Of a stretch of 64,000 bases of DNA, positions 47,892 through 57,888 are shown piece by piece. Positions within the stretch are counted from its first letter, which is position 1. Every line of letters begins with the position of its first letter. A model generated the notes under the pieces. The model did not search any database, was not told the origin of the DNA, and was given only the letters and a program-made list of their open reading frames with translations. The DNA is taken from NCBI GenBank assembly GCA_947683625.1, contig CANTUR010000045.1, forward strand, positions 1,240,001 to 1,304,000. Direction: 5' to 3'. This DNA comes from Mallotus nudiflorus. Taxonomy: Eukaryota; Streptophyta; Magnoliopsida; Malpighiales; Euphorbiaceae. Position numbers and translations under genes: made by a program.

Positions 47892-48062
47892 CCCCGGTCG
47901 ACAGATTGTAGTCTGGAGTCCGACCGAGGGGTTGTGATTGATTGTGGTGTTTATTTTTGAAGTGTATTTTCTTTGCAGGGTCGGCTCTACTCTTTTGAGT
48001 AGAGAGATGTCCGTTTTACAGGGGAGGTTCTGCCGGATTTCCGGTAGAATTCTCGTAAAACG
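47892..48062 (+). other. Conserved hairpin cluster in the Tekay LTR
   Basis: Three structures in a row: arms CCCCGGTCG (47892-47900) and CGACCGAGGGG (47921-47931); arms CTCTACTC (47985-47992) and GAGTAGAG (47997-48004) with a TTTT loop; outer arms CGTTTTAC (48012-48019) and GTAAAACG (48055-48062) around an inner hairpin TTCT-CCGG-ATTT-CCGG-AGAA (48028-48049). Equivalent structures occur in copies A, B and C and in the 3' LTR, with paired changes in several arms. Confidence 0.75.
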
Positions 48063-49227
48063 TGATATCCAGTCGAACCCTAATTCTGTTTCCGTATTTT
48101 AATACTCTAGATTTAATTCTAGGATTTCTGTTAGGGTTATTCTGATGTCGATTAATTATTTCTTGTTTAGTTGCGCCGAGACCGAGGGTTAGTGGACCAG
48201 GCCCGTCGGACCTGTCTCGTGGAGCGCATTAGGTGAGTTACTATATTATATATATATGCTTAGGACGCATGATTTAGAAAATGCATGTTTTATTTTGACT
48301 GAATATGCATAAATAACATGATTTATATTCAAGTATATTTTTGGTATATAATAAATTATATACATGTTTTATTAATAAAATATATTTAAAATGTTTTTAA
48401 ATATATTTTTAGTTTAATTCATGATTTGATTGGATTTATTTGACATACATATACTCAAAATATACCTGGTTTATGTTTGGTATATTTTCGGTATATATAT
48501 GGTTTATATTGCTATTTCATTTATATCCATGCATCATTTATTTTTGTGAATGAATGTTTTATATTTAAGAATGAAGGATATCAATAGAACGTGCTACCTA
48601 GTGGGCAGCACTAGGACCGAGTACGTACCGGTACGCCTATAGCTTTAGGCTTTATTACTGACTATTTATGGATATCGATTTGATTATGATTATTTGATAT
48701 GTGAGATGTGGTTTGTGGGTATGATTGCTGGAGCTCGGTTGACCAAGTGTCTCGGGGCCAACCACACTGGCAGTCAGACTGCTGGAGCTCGGTTGACTTA
48801 GTGTCTCGGGGCCAGTCTACTGTCCATATGGATTAAGTGGATATATTTGGAATCAGTGAGCCTGTATGGCTAGAGTGTTGTTTAACACTATTTTCTGAGG
48901 TTGCGATATTCTAGGGTTCTATGTGATCCTTCATAAATTGGGATTTTTCAGCAAAATATATAAAATGATTTTTCTGCATCTGTATGAACTTGCCTGTATA
49001 TATACATATTACTTATATACTGTTGACTGTATGCATTATCACTTAGAGTGTATGTATATATACTATAGTAATTCACTCAGTGAGGTCTGACTCCCCTCCG
49101 TTGACTATTTTTCAGGAGAGTCAACTTCCTCAGACCTCAGTAGCAGGTCGATACGCCGGATTTCTTCCGCCCCGGCTTCTTTATGTAAATTGTATACTTG
49201 AGTCTTATTTATTTTATCTAGACACTG

Positions 49228-49322
49228 CAGTAGTTGTGATTTTCAGTAGTTGTGATTTTCAGTAGTTGTGATTTTCAGTAGTTGTGATTTTCAGTAGTTG
49301 TGATTTTCAGTAGTTGTAAATT
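49228..49322 (+). repeat. 16-bp tandem repeat in the Tekay 5' LTR (five full copies)
   Basis: CAGTAGTTGTGATTTT is repeated five times (49228-49307), then a partial copy. The 3' LTR has three copies (56687-56734). The other LTRs in the window have only one CAGTAG-type unit at this place. Confidence 0.97.
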
Positions 49323-49601
49323 AAAGTATTTGTTTTAAAGAGATGTATTATAGTAAAACTGGATTTGTATAAAGATTATACATTTATGAGATTATATATG
49401 CGATGTGATGAGTTTTGAATTATATCCAGTTGTTATGGATGATATTGTAATATTTATGATTTTATTTTCCGCTGCATATTATATTTTTATGGTTATTATT
49501 GCATATTTATTTTATTTTTAGGCTTGCTACGGGTTTCGGATTCGAAAGAATTCCCGTTCCCTAGCGCCGGTCATGGCCCCTGTTTTGGGTCATGACAAAG
49601 T

Positions 49602-49630
49602 TGGTATCAGAGCGAAGTTGGTATCAGAGC
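49602..49630 (+). promoter_or_regulatory. Tekay primer binding site, tandemly duplicated
   Basis: TGGTATCAGAGC occurs at 49602-49613 and again at 49619-49630, a 17-bp period; a degenerate third unit TCGTTTCAGAGT follows at 49636-49647. The sequence is the usual complement of tRNA-iMet. The first copy begins four bases after the LTR end. Confidence 0.93.
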
Positions 49631-49828
49631 GAAGTTCGTTTCAGAGTGGAGTTATGTGTCAGGGCTTAGTTTTGTGAGTTGTGGCCCTAGTTTTAAAGTT
49701 GTGTTTTCTGTTGGACTACTGCAGTGTATTAGGTTCGAGTATGTCTTGATGAGTATTCCTTGCTTTAGTTTTCAGCGTTATTCCTCCGTTGTCTGTTTTG
49801 TCTGAATCTTTCCGTTTGTCTTTTCAGA

Positions 49829-50770
49829 ATGAGGAGGCGAGTGCGTGTCGCTCCACCGGTCGTTGAGGCCGAGGATGATGAGTCTTTTCAGGACGAGGTT
49901 TTACCTCCTGAGCCGCCAGTTAGACGTAGAGGTCGTGGCAGGGGTAGACCTCGAGGAGCGGCAGGTCGCCGTAGGCAGAGAGAGTTACAGGACGAGGAGC
50001 CTGTTGAGCCTGAGTTTGATGTTCCTGTTCCTCCAGTTGTTCAGCCTGTTCAGCCTGCCTATCAGCAGGGTATGTCTGACCCTGAGGCAGCTTTGTTCTA
50101 TGCCAGAGTTGGCAGGATTGCTTTTGATGGTACTTCTGATCCTTTAGATTTTCTGCATGCGATTGAGACTAGGACTCGAACTGCTCATACCGAGTACCAG
50201 CGGATTATGATTGTTGAGTTATCTGTCGAGGGACCAGCCTTGGATTGGTTCATTCAGATGATCCAGCCCTATATGATGACGATGACATGGGCTCAGTTTC
50301 GAGAGTGATTCATGAGGAGATTTTGTCCAGAGCCGCTTCGTTTGAGCTATCGTCTTCGTCTGACCAGTATTTCTCGTGGAGATCGATTAGTAGAGGAGTA
50401 TACCCGAGAGTTCCTTCGTCTGGGTAGATATGCTGAGGATCTGATGCGAGATCAGTATTTCGCTGTTACTACCTATGTTACTGGTTTGGGTTCAGCTTTT
50501 ACTGGTATGTCTACAGCAGGTCTTACTCTCGAGTCTGTGATTGAGCTAGCTAAGGAGATTGAGCTGAGGTTAGTTAGGCAGGGAGCGATGCCTGATTATT
50601 ACCAGTTGGGAGTTCAGTCGAGTGGATTGCAGGCTACTCCATATTCGAGTTTTCATGTTGGTTCGAGTAGTCAGCAGCGAGGTTCGACTCAGCAGAGTCA
50701 GAGACAGCAGCAGCGAGTGCATCGGAGCAGTAGACATGGTCGTGGAGGTGATTTTCAGAATTCCTGGTGA
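49829..50770 (+). pseudogene. gag: Tekay gag, with in-frame TGA and truncated 3' end
   Basis: ATG 49829 opens a frame with a basic N-terminus (RRRGRGRGRPRG) and the capsid-type core FDGTSDPLDFLHAIETRT then WAQFRE. A TGA at 50306-50308, most simply a CGA-to-TGA change, interrupts it; the same frame continues with FMRRFCPEPLR and EEYTREFLRLGRYAEDL to RHGRGGDFQNSW and a stop at 50768. The zinc knuckle expected after this point is absent. Gag would build the particle and bind RNA; here it is doubly disabled. Confidence 0.88.
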
Positions 50771-53700
50771 AGTAGAATTTAAGTTTGTTGGTGATAGGAG
50801 TTCAGCACCTCAGAATCTTATTTCTGTTATTTCTGCTAGGAAGTTGTTGAAGAAAGGTTGTCAGGGGTTTTTGGCATTGGTTAGGGATACGTCAGTGGAG
50901 AAGTTGTCACTCACAGATGTTCCTGTTGCTTGTGAGTTTCCTGATGTTTTTCCCGAGGAGTTGCCAGGTTTACCACCTCATAGAGAGATTGAGTTCTGTA
51001 TAGATGTGGTACCAGGTACTACTCCTATATCTATGCCACCCTATCGTATGGCTCCTACAGAGTTGAGAGAGTTGAAGGAGCAGTTGCAAGAGTTGTTGGA
51101 GAAGGGTTTTATCAGACCTAGTGTTTCTCTTTGGGGTGCACCAGTCTTGTTTGTGAAGAAGAAGGATGGTACCCTGAGACTGTGCATTGACTATAGAGAG
51201 CTGAATAAGGTGACAGTGAAGAACAAGTATCCTCTCCCGAGGATAGATGATTTGTTTGATCAGTTACAAGGTGCACAGTTCTTTTCTAAGGTCGACTTGA
51301 GGTCGGGTTATCATCAGCTGCGGATTAGTGAAGCTGATATTCCTAAGACAGCTTTCCGCACTCGATATGGTCATTATGAGTTTCTGGTGATGTCTTTTGG
51401 TTTGACTAATGCACCAGCAGCTTTTATGGACCTGATGAACAGAGTATTTAGACCGTATGTGGATCAGTTTGTGGTAGTCTTCATTGATGATATACTGGTA
51501 TATTCGAGGAGTATGGAAGAGCATGTATATCACTTGAGGATTGTACTACAGACACTGAGAGATCATCAGCTTTATGCTAAATTCTCGAAGTGTGATTTCT
51601 GGATGGAGAGTGTTTCTTTTCTTGGACACGTAGTGTCTAAAGAAGGTATTCAGGTTGATCCACAGAAGGTTGAGGCAGTATCTGAGTGGCCTAGACCTAC
51701 TTCAGTTACTGAGATTTGGAGTTTTCTGGGTTTAGCCGGGTATTATAGGCGGTTTGTGCAGGATTTTTCCAGGATTGCAGCCCCTATGACTTGCTTGACT
51801 CAGAAGAATGTTAGATTCGAGTGGTCAGAAGCTTGTGAGAATAGTTTTCAGTTGTTGAAGGAGAAGTTGACCACAGCGCCAGTATTAGCTTTGCCTAATA
51901 GTGTGGATAAGTTCACAGTTTACTGTGATGCCTCTAGAATTGGTCTTGGTTGTGTGTTGATGCAGAATGGAAGGGTGATAGCCTATGCTTCGAGGCAGTT
52001 GAAGAAGCATGAGCAGAATTATCCTACACATGATCTAGAGATGGCTGCAGTGATCTTTGCTTTGAAGATTTGGAGACATTATTTGTACGGGGTGACTTGT
52101 GAGATATTTACTGATCACAAGAGCCTTAAGTACATTTTCCAGCAGCGAGATTTGAATCTGAGGCAGAGAAGATGGTTGGAATTGTTGAAGGATTATGATT
52201 GCGAGATTCTTTACCATCCGGGTAAAGCTAATGTGGTAGCAGATGCCTTGAGTAGGAAGTCCTCAGGTAGTCTTGCTCACATCGGTGTGGAGAGGAGACC
52301 ATTGATCCAGGAATTGCATCTGATGGTGGATCAAGGTCTGATGATGAAGATCAGTAGATCAGGTGGACTGTTAGCTCAGTTTAAAGTACGATCTGTACTA
52401 AGGGATAGGATTAAAGCAGCTCAGAGCCGAGATCCTATTCTGGAAGAGCTTGCAGAGAATGTCAGAGCAGGGAAGTTCACTGATTTCACACTCGATGATG
52501 ATGGTGTGTTGTGGATCAGTGGTAGATTGTGTGTTCCTGATGTGGATGATTTGAGGGAGGAGATTTTAGAGGAAGCACATTCTACAGCTTACAGCTTACA
52601 TCCTGGTGTTACTAAGATGTACCACAGTATCAGAGATCTATACTGGTGGGATGGATTGAAGAAGGATGTCGCTGATTATGTTGCTAAGTGCTTGACTTGT
52701 CAGCAAGTGAAAGCCGAACATCAGAAGCCTTCTGGGAAGCTTCAGCCTCTTCCTATTCCCGAGTGGAAATGGGAAAGGATAGCTATGGATTTTGTGGTCG
52801 GTTTACCTCGTTCGAAGGATGGATATGATTCCATCTGGGTGATTGTAGACAGATTGACGAAGTCTGCACATTTCTTGCCTGTGAAAGCCACATATTCAGT
52901 TGCTAGATTGGCGAAGTTGTACGTGAAGCATATTGTATGCCTTCATGGAGTACCTGTGTCCATTGTGTCAGACAGAGGTTCAGTGTTCACTTCTCGTTTT
53001 TGGCAGAAGTTGCAAGAAGCGATGGGCACTAGGTTGGATTTCAGTACTGCTTTTCATCCTCAGACAGATGGTCAGTCTGAGAGGATGATCCAGACACTGG
53101 AAGATATGTTGAGGATGTGTGTCTTGGATTTGAGAGGTAGCTGGGATGATCATTTGTCGCTTGTTGAGTTTGCATATAATAACAGCTACCATAGCAGTAT
53201 TGGCATAACACCATATGAAGCGTTGTATGGAAGGAAGTGTAGATCCCCGTTGAGTTGGGATGAGATTGGTGAGAGAGTTTTGTCTGGACCAGAGATGGTT
53301 CAAGATGCTGCAGAGAAAGTCACCGTGATCAAGCGCAGGTTAGAGACCGCAGTTAGTAGACAGAAGAGTTATGCGGATCCTAGGCGCAGAGATGTGGAGT
53401 TTCAGGTTGGAGATTTCGTTTTTCTGAAAGTATCTCCGATGAAGGGTGTGATGAGATTTGGCAGGAAGGGTAAGTTAACACCGAGATATATTGGACCGTT
53501 TGAGATCCTGGAGAGAGTTGGCACTGTTGCATATCGGTTGGATTTGCCTCCGAGTATGTCACAGGTGCATCCAGTATTTCATATCTCGATGTTGAGGAAG
53601 TATATCTCAGATCCTTCACATGTGTTGCAACCTGACAGTGTGGAAGTGAGTGAAGATTTGACGTTTGTGGAAGAACCTGTGGCGATCGTTGATTTTCAAG

Positions 53701-53828
53701 TTCGACAGTTGCGATCGAAGCAGATTCCGATGGTCAAGATTCTGTGGCGTAGCGACAGAGTTAAAGAGCATACGTGGGAGACTAAAGCTGAGATGCGAGC
53801 TTCTTACCCGTATCTCTTTCCTTCCTGA
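50757..53828 (+). pseudogene. pol: Tekay pol: RT, RNase H, integrase and chromodomain, protease missing
   Basis: An open frame (formally from an ATG at 50622; real homology starts near 50757) ends at TGA 53826-53828. Numbering from that ATG, RT has VDLRSGY (D225) and FIDD (287-290); RNase H has YCDAS (D436), E473, D498 and D541; integrase has H653, H660, C690, C693 and the DDE residues D723, D784 and E820; a GPF module lies at 957-960 and the chromodomain at about 1003-1060. All catalytic residues are present and there is no stop in 1,068 codons. The first homologous residues (NLISVISARKLLKKGCQGFL) normally follow the protease, but the protease itself and the gag knuckle are gone, with a frame change at the junction with gag. 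The chromodomain of this family is known to guide integration towards marked chromatin. Confidence 0.92.
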
Positions 53829-53869
53829 TTCTGTAATCTTGTTTTTAGAATTCGGGGACGAATTCTTGT

Positions 53870-53881
53870 AAGGGGGGAAGA
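53870..53881 (+). promoter_or_regulatory. Tekay polypurine tract
   Basis: AAGGGGGGAAGA just before the 3' LTR, the expected plus-strand primer. Confidence 0.9.
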
Positions 53882-53882
53882 C

Positions 53883-56800
53883 AGTAATATCCCGTGTTTT
53901 TTTAAAATATTTTTACACTGTACCGGGATATACAGTGTCAATAATTTTTATGCATTATACAATATTTTTACGAGTTGATATGTATTTTAAACCTATTTTG
54001 ATTACTGTCTATTATTTTCAGTATTTTACGTAAAATTTTCCCGGGACTTTCATTTTCGGGGAAATTTTCACGTAAACAATGTATTATTAATTATTTTAAA
54101 TGTATTTACGGGTTTGCATGAACTCATACATATTTTTAAATTATTAAATAAAGCTTGTGTGTGTATATTTATTTAATTAGGGTTTATTATTACCCTAATA
54201 TTTTATTATTTATTTATTATTATTTGATTATTTTATTTATTATTAAATTATTAAAATTTATTATTTTATTATTAATTATTTATTAATATTTAATTATTTT
54301 AATTTATTTTATTTTTTTTTCTTTTCTTTTTTTTTTCTTTTCCTTTTTCTTTCTTTTTCTTTTTCTTTCTCTTTCCTTTTTCTTTCTTTTTCTTTTTCTT
54401 CTTCTTCTTCTTTCTCTCCCGCGGGCGCCGACCACCACCATTTTCTCACCGCCGTTTCTCCCTCCTCCGGCCACCGTTTTCGACACCACCGGTCTCTATC
54501 TTCTCCTTGAGCTCCGGTGAGTGTTATTCTAGCTTTGGTTTGAGCTAAAATGGTCTAGAATTGCTTAGGTTTTGATTTGAAGTTTTCGGCCTCTTTTGGT
54601 TTTTGATTTTTTTGAGCTTCGATTTGGATGATTCATGGAAACTTCCTTCACAAATGTTGTTCCTGGTAGTTTAATCTTCATGTATGAATTTTTACAGAAT
54701 TTTTGGAGGTTGTTTGGATTTTTGGGTATTTTTGAATATTTTAATATTATTTTCTAATTTTCGGAAATTAATTATTTAAATTATGAAATTGGAGTTTATG
54801 GTTGAATTGAGTGTTGAAATGAATTATAGAAATTTATTTGGAATTTTTATGAATTTCTAAGTATTTATTTTTAATTATTGAAGTTTAGGTGATTTTGGAA
54901 AATTAAGTTAATTGTGTTTTAAATTGAATTTAATTGGTTAATTGAGTTTAATTATTGATATTATTGATAAATATGTTGAGAAAATTAATTTTGGATAATT
55001 GTATGATTTTTGGTGAATTTTTGAAGTAATTTAGGTATATATATATATATATAGGGGTATTTTGGTAATTTTACCCTAAATTGTCTAAAAATGTAATTTA
55101 ATTGGTTTTAATATTTATTTAAGGTATAAAAATGATTTCTACAAAATATTTGGTATTTTTAACTAATTAAAACTATTTTCCGGGAATTATTTTCAATTAT
55201 ATATATAATATACGGTTTTTCTAATAAAATGAGTTTTAATCGATTTTTACAGTGTTTCAAGATTTATTATATAATTTCTACGTATGAAATGTATTTTTAT
55301 GATTTAAGGATATTTTTGGTATATTTGAATATATATTCTGTGTTTGTGGACCCCGGTCGACAGATTGTAGTCTGGAGTCCGACCGAGGGGTTGTGATTGA
55401 TTGTGGTGTTTATTTTTGAAGTGTATTTTCTTTGCAGGGTCGGCTCTGCTCTTTTGAGTAGAGAGATGTCCGTTTTACAGGGGAGGTTCTGCCGGATTTC
55501 CGGTAGAATTCTCGTAAAACGTGATATCCAGTCGAACCCTAATTCTGTTTCCGTATTTTAATACTCTAGATTTAATTCTAGGATTTCTGTTAGGGTTATT
55601 CTGATGTCGATTAATTATTTCTTGTTTAGTTGCGCCGAGACCGAGGGTTAGTGGACCAGGCCCGTCGGACCTGTCTCGTGGAGCGCATTAGGTAAGTTAC
55701 TATATTATATATATATGCTTAGGACGCATGATTTAGAAAATGCATGTTTTATTTTGACTGAATATGCATAAATAACATGATTTATATTCAAGTATATTTT
55801 TGGTATATAATAAATTATATACATGTTTTATTAATAAAATATATTTAAAATGTTTTTAAATATATTTTTAGTTTAATTCATGATTTGATTGGATTTATTT
55901 GACATATATATACTCAAAATATACCTGGTTTATGTTTGGTATATTTTCGGTATATATATGGTTTATATTGCTATTTCATTTATATCCATGCATCATTTAT
56001 TTTTGTGAATGAATGTTTTATATTTAAGAATGAAGGATATCAATAGAACGTGCTACCTAGTGGGCAGCACTAGGACCGAGTACGTACCGGTACGCCTATA
56101 GCTTTAGGCTTTATTACTGACTATTTGTGGATATCGATTTGATTATGATTATTTGATATGTGAGATGTGGTTTGTGGGTATGATTGCTGGAGCTCGGTTG
56201 ACCAAGTGTCTCGGGGCCAATCACACTGGCAGTCAGACTGCTGGAGCTCGGTTGACTTAGTGTCTCGGGGCCAGTCTACTGTCCATATGGATTAAGTGGA
56301 TATATTTGGAATCAGTGAGCCTGTATGGCTAGAGTGTTGTTTAACACTATTTTCTGAGGTTGCGATATTCTAGGGTTCTATGTGATCCTTCATAAATTGG
56401 GATTTTTCAGCAAAATATATAAAATGATTTTTCTGCATCTGTATGAACTTGCCTGTATATATACATATTACTTATATACTGTTGACTGTATGCATTATCA
56501 CTTAGAGTGTATGTATATATACTATAGTAATTCACTCAGTGAGGTCTGACTCCCCTCCGTTGACTATTTTTCAGGAGAGTCAACTTCCTCAGACCTCAGT
56601 AGCAGGTCGATACGCCGGATTTCTTCCGCCCCGGCTTCTTTATGTAAATTGTATACTTGAGTCTTATTTATTTTATCTAGACACTGCAGTAGTTGTGATT
56701 TTCAGTAGTTGTGATTTTCAGTAGTTGTGATTTTCAGTAGTTGTAAATTAAAGTATTTGTTTTAAAGAGATGTATTATAATAAAACTGGATTTGTATAAA

Positions 56801-57024
56801 GATTATACATTTATGAGATTATATATGCGATGTGATGAGTTTTGAATTATATCCAGTTGTTATGGATGATATTGTAATATTTATGATTTTATTTTCCGCT
56901 GCATATTATATTTTTATGGTTATTATTGCATATTTATTTTATTTTTAGGCTTGCTACGGGTTCCGGATTCGAAAGAATTCCCGTTCCCTAGCGCCGGTCA
57001 TGGCCCCTGTTTTGGGTCGTGACA
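53883..57024 (+). repeat. Tekay 3' LTR (3,142 bp)
   Basis: Matches the 5' LTR along its length. It begins AGTAATATCCC where the 5' LTR begins TGTAATATCCC, a change in the terminal dinucleotide on the internal side, which is no longer needed after integration. It has three 16-bp tandem copies instead of five. Splice-like sites: GTGAGT 54517, AG 55436-55437, GTAAGT 55692, AG 56573-56574, GTAAAT 56644, AG 56947-56948. Confidence 0.95.
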
Positions 57025-57888
57025 TTAGTGCCTCGGGGCCAGTCTACTGTCCATAAGTGGATTGAATGATCTATTGGGTTGATTAAGATGTGAGGTGATA
57101 GATAGTGTGATTGCTGGAGCTCAGTTGACCAAGTGTCTCGGGGCCAATCACACTGACAGCCAGACTGTTGGAGCTCGGTCGACTTAGTGTCTCGGGGCCA
57201 GTCTGCTGTCCAATTTAGAATAAGTGTTCTATTTGGAATCAAGTGAGCCTGTATGGCTAGAGTGATGATGGGGTTGATTGGGGATTGCTATTATTAGGGT
57301 TCTATGGATCCTTCATGAATTAAAATAAACATTTTCTACATTTAGTATATTTATAAAGGCAGAGTTTAACATTCGTGTGAAATGTGTGTATATACATATA
57401 TATATAAGAATGCCTGATTGTTATGGTTTAGTTTGCATGTATATATAGTATGATAATTCACTCAGTGAGGTCTGACCCCCCTCAATTATTTTTTTCAGGA
57501 GATCCCATATCGTCAGACCTTAGTTGTAGAGTTCCTCGTCGGTGTTCTTCAGTCTTGGCTATTTTATGCAAATGTATATTCTGAACTCTGATTTGTATTC
57601 TAGAAACTGCAGTAGTTGTGTTATTGAATCTGAAGAGTATTATAATGTTTTGATATTGTATACTCTGAAAAATTGTATTTGAAACTGTACGAATATGTAT
57701 TCATTGAAGAAAGGATTTGGAGTATTTATTTTATATATTGATTTGAAAATTTTTAATTTTGTCGTACTTATTTTATTTATTTATTGCATGATTTTATTTT
57801 TTTGAAGGCTTGCTACGGGTTCTGGATTCGAAAGAATTCCCGTTCCCTAGCGCCGGTCATGACTCCTAGTTTGGATCGTGACAATTAA

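Larger units (their letters stand above)
46430..49597 (+). repeat. Tekay 5' LTR (3,168 bp)
   Basis: TG...CA ends. In order: AT-rich start, pyrimidine-rich block (46855-46965), a GC-rich block ending near 47058, a long AT-rich stretch, the hairpin cluster (47892-48062), a GTGAGT at 48233, the CCTAGTG/CACTAGG hairpin (48597-48615), the paired GGAGCTCGGTTGAC units, a 16-bp tandem repeat and the GCTTGCTAC terminal block. Confidence 0.96.
46430..57024 (+). mobile_element. Tekay-type chromovirus (Ty3-gypsy), nearly complete, internally deleted
   Basis: Two long LTRs (46430-49597 and 53883-57024) differ at only about 17 substitutions plus a few indels by eye, and the element is flanked by a perfect 5-bp repeat TTAGT (46425-46429 and 57025-57029). 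Between them lie an iMet primer site, gag, pol with chromodomain and a purine tract. The clade call rests on the C-terminal chromodomain wording (HPVFHISMLRKY, EEPVAIVDFQVRQLRSK), the iMet primer and the long LTRs. A deletion has removed the gag zinc knuckle and the protease. It lies inside solo LTR copy C. Confidence 0.95.
43404..57883 (+). mobile_element. Solo Tekay-like LTR (copy C), interrupted by a complete Tekay element
   Basis: Starts TGTAATATCCCGAG and ends TTGGATCGTGACA, flanked by the perfect 5-bp repeat ATTAA (43399-43403 and 57884-57888). Its two parts are 43404-46429 and 57030-57883, about 3.9 kb in all, longer than the other copies because of an extra series of AT-rich 'AGGTTTATTTTTGGTATAT' -like repeats at about 45430-46150. 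It has no internal region. TATAAAAA lies at 44814-44821, hairpins at 45040-45074, 45132-45150 and 45158-45208, and a donor-like GTGAGT at 45380. Confidence 0.92.

Noticed and set aside
49080..49265. Identical 61-codon plus-strand frame in both Tekay LTRs (second copy 56539-56724)
   Set aside because: Identity follows from LTR identity. It spans the acceptor-like site and the 16-bp repeat and is not kept open in copies A-E.
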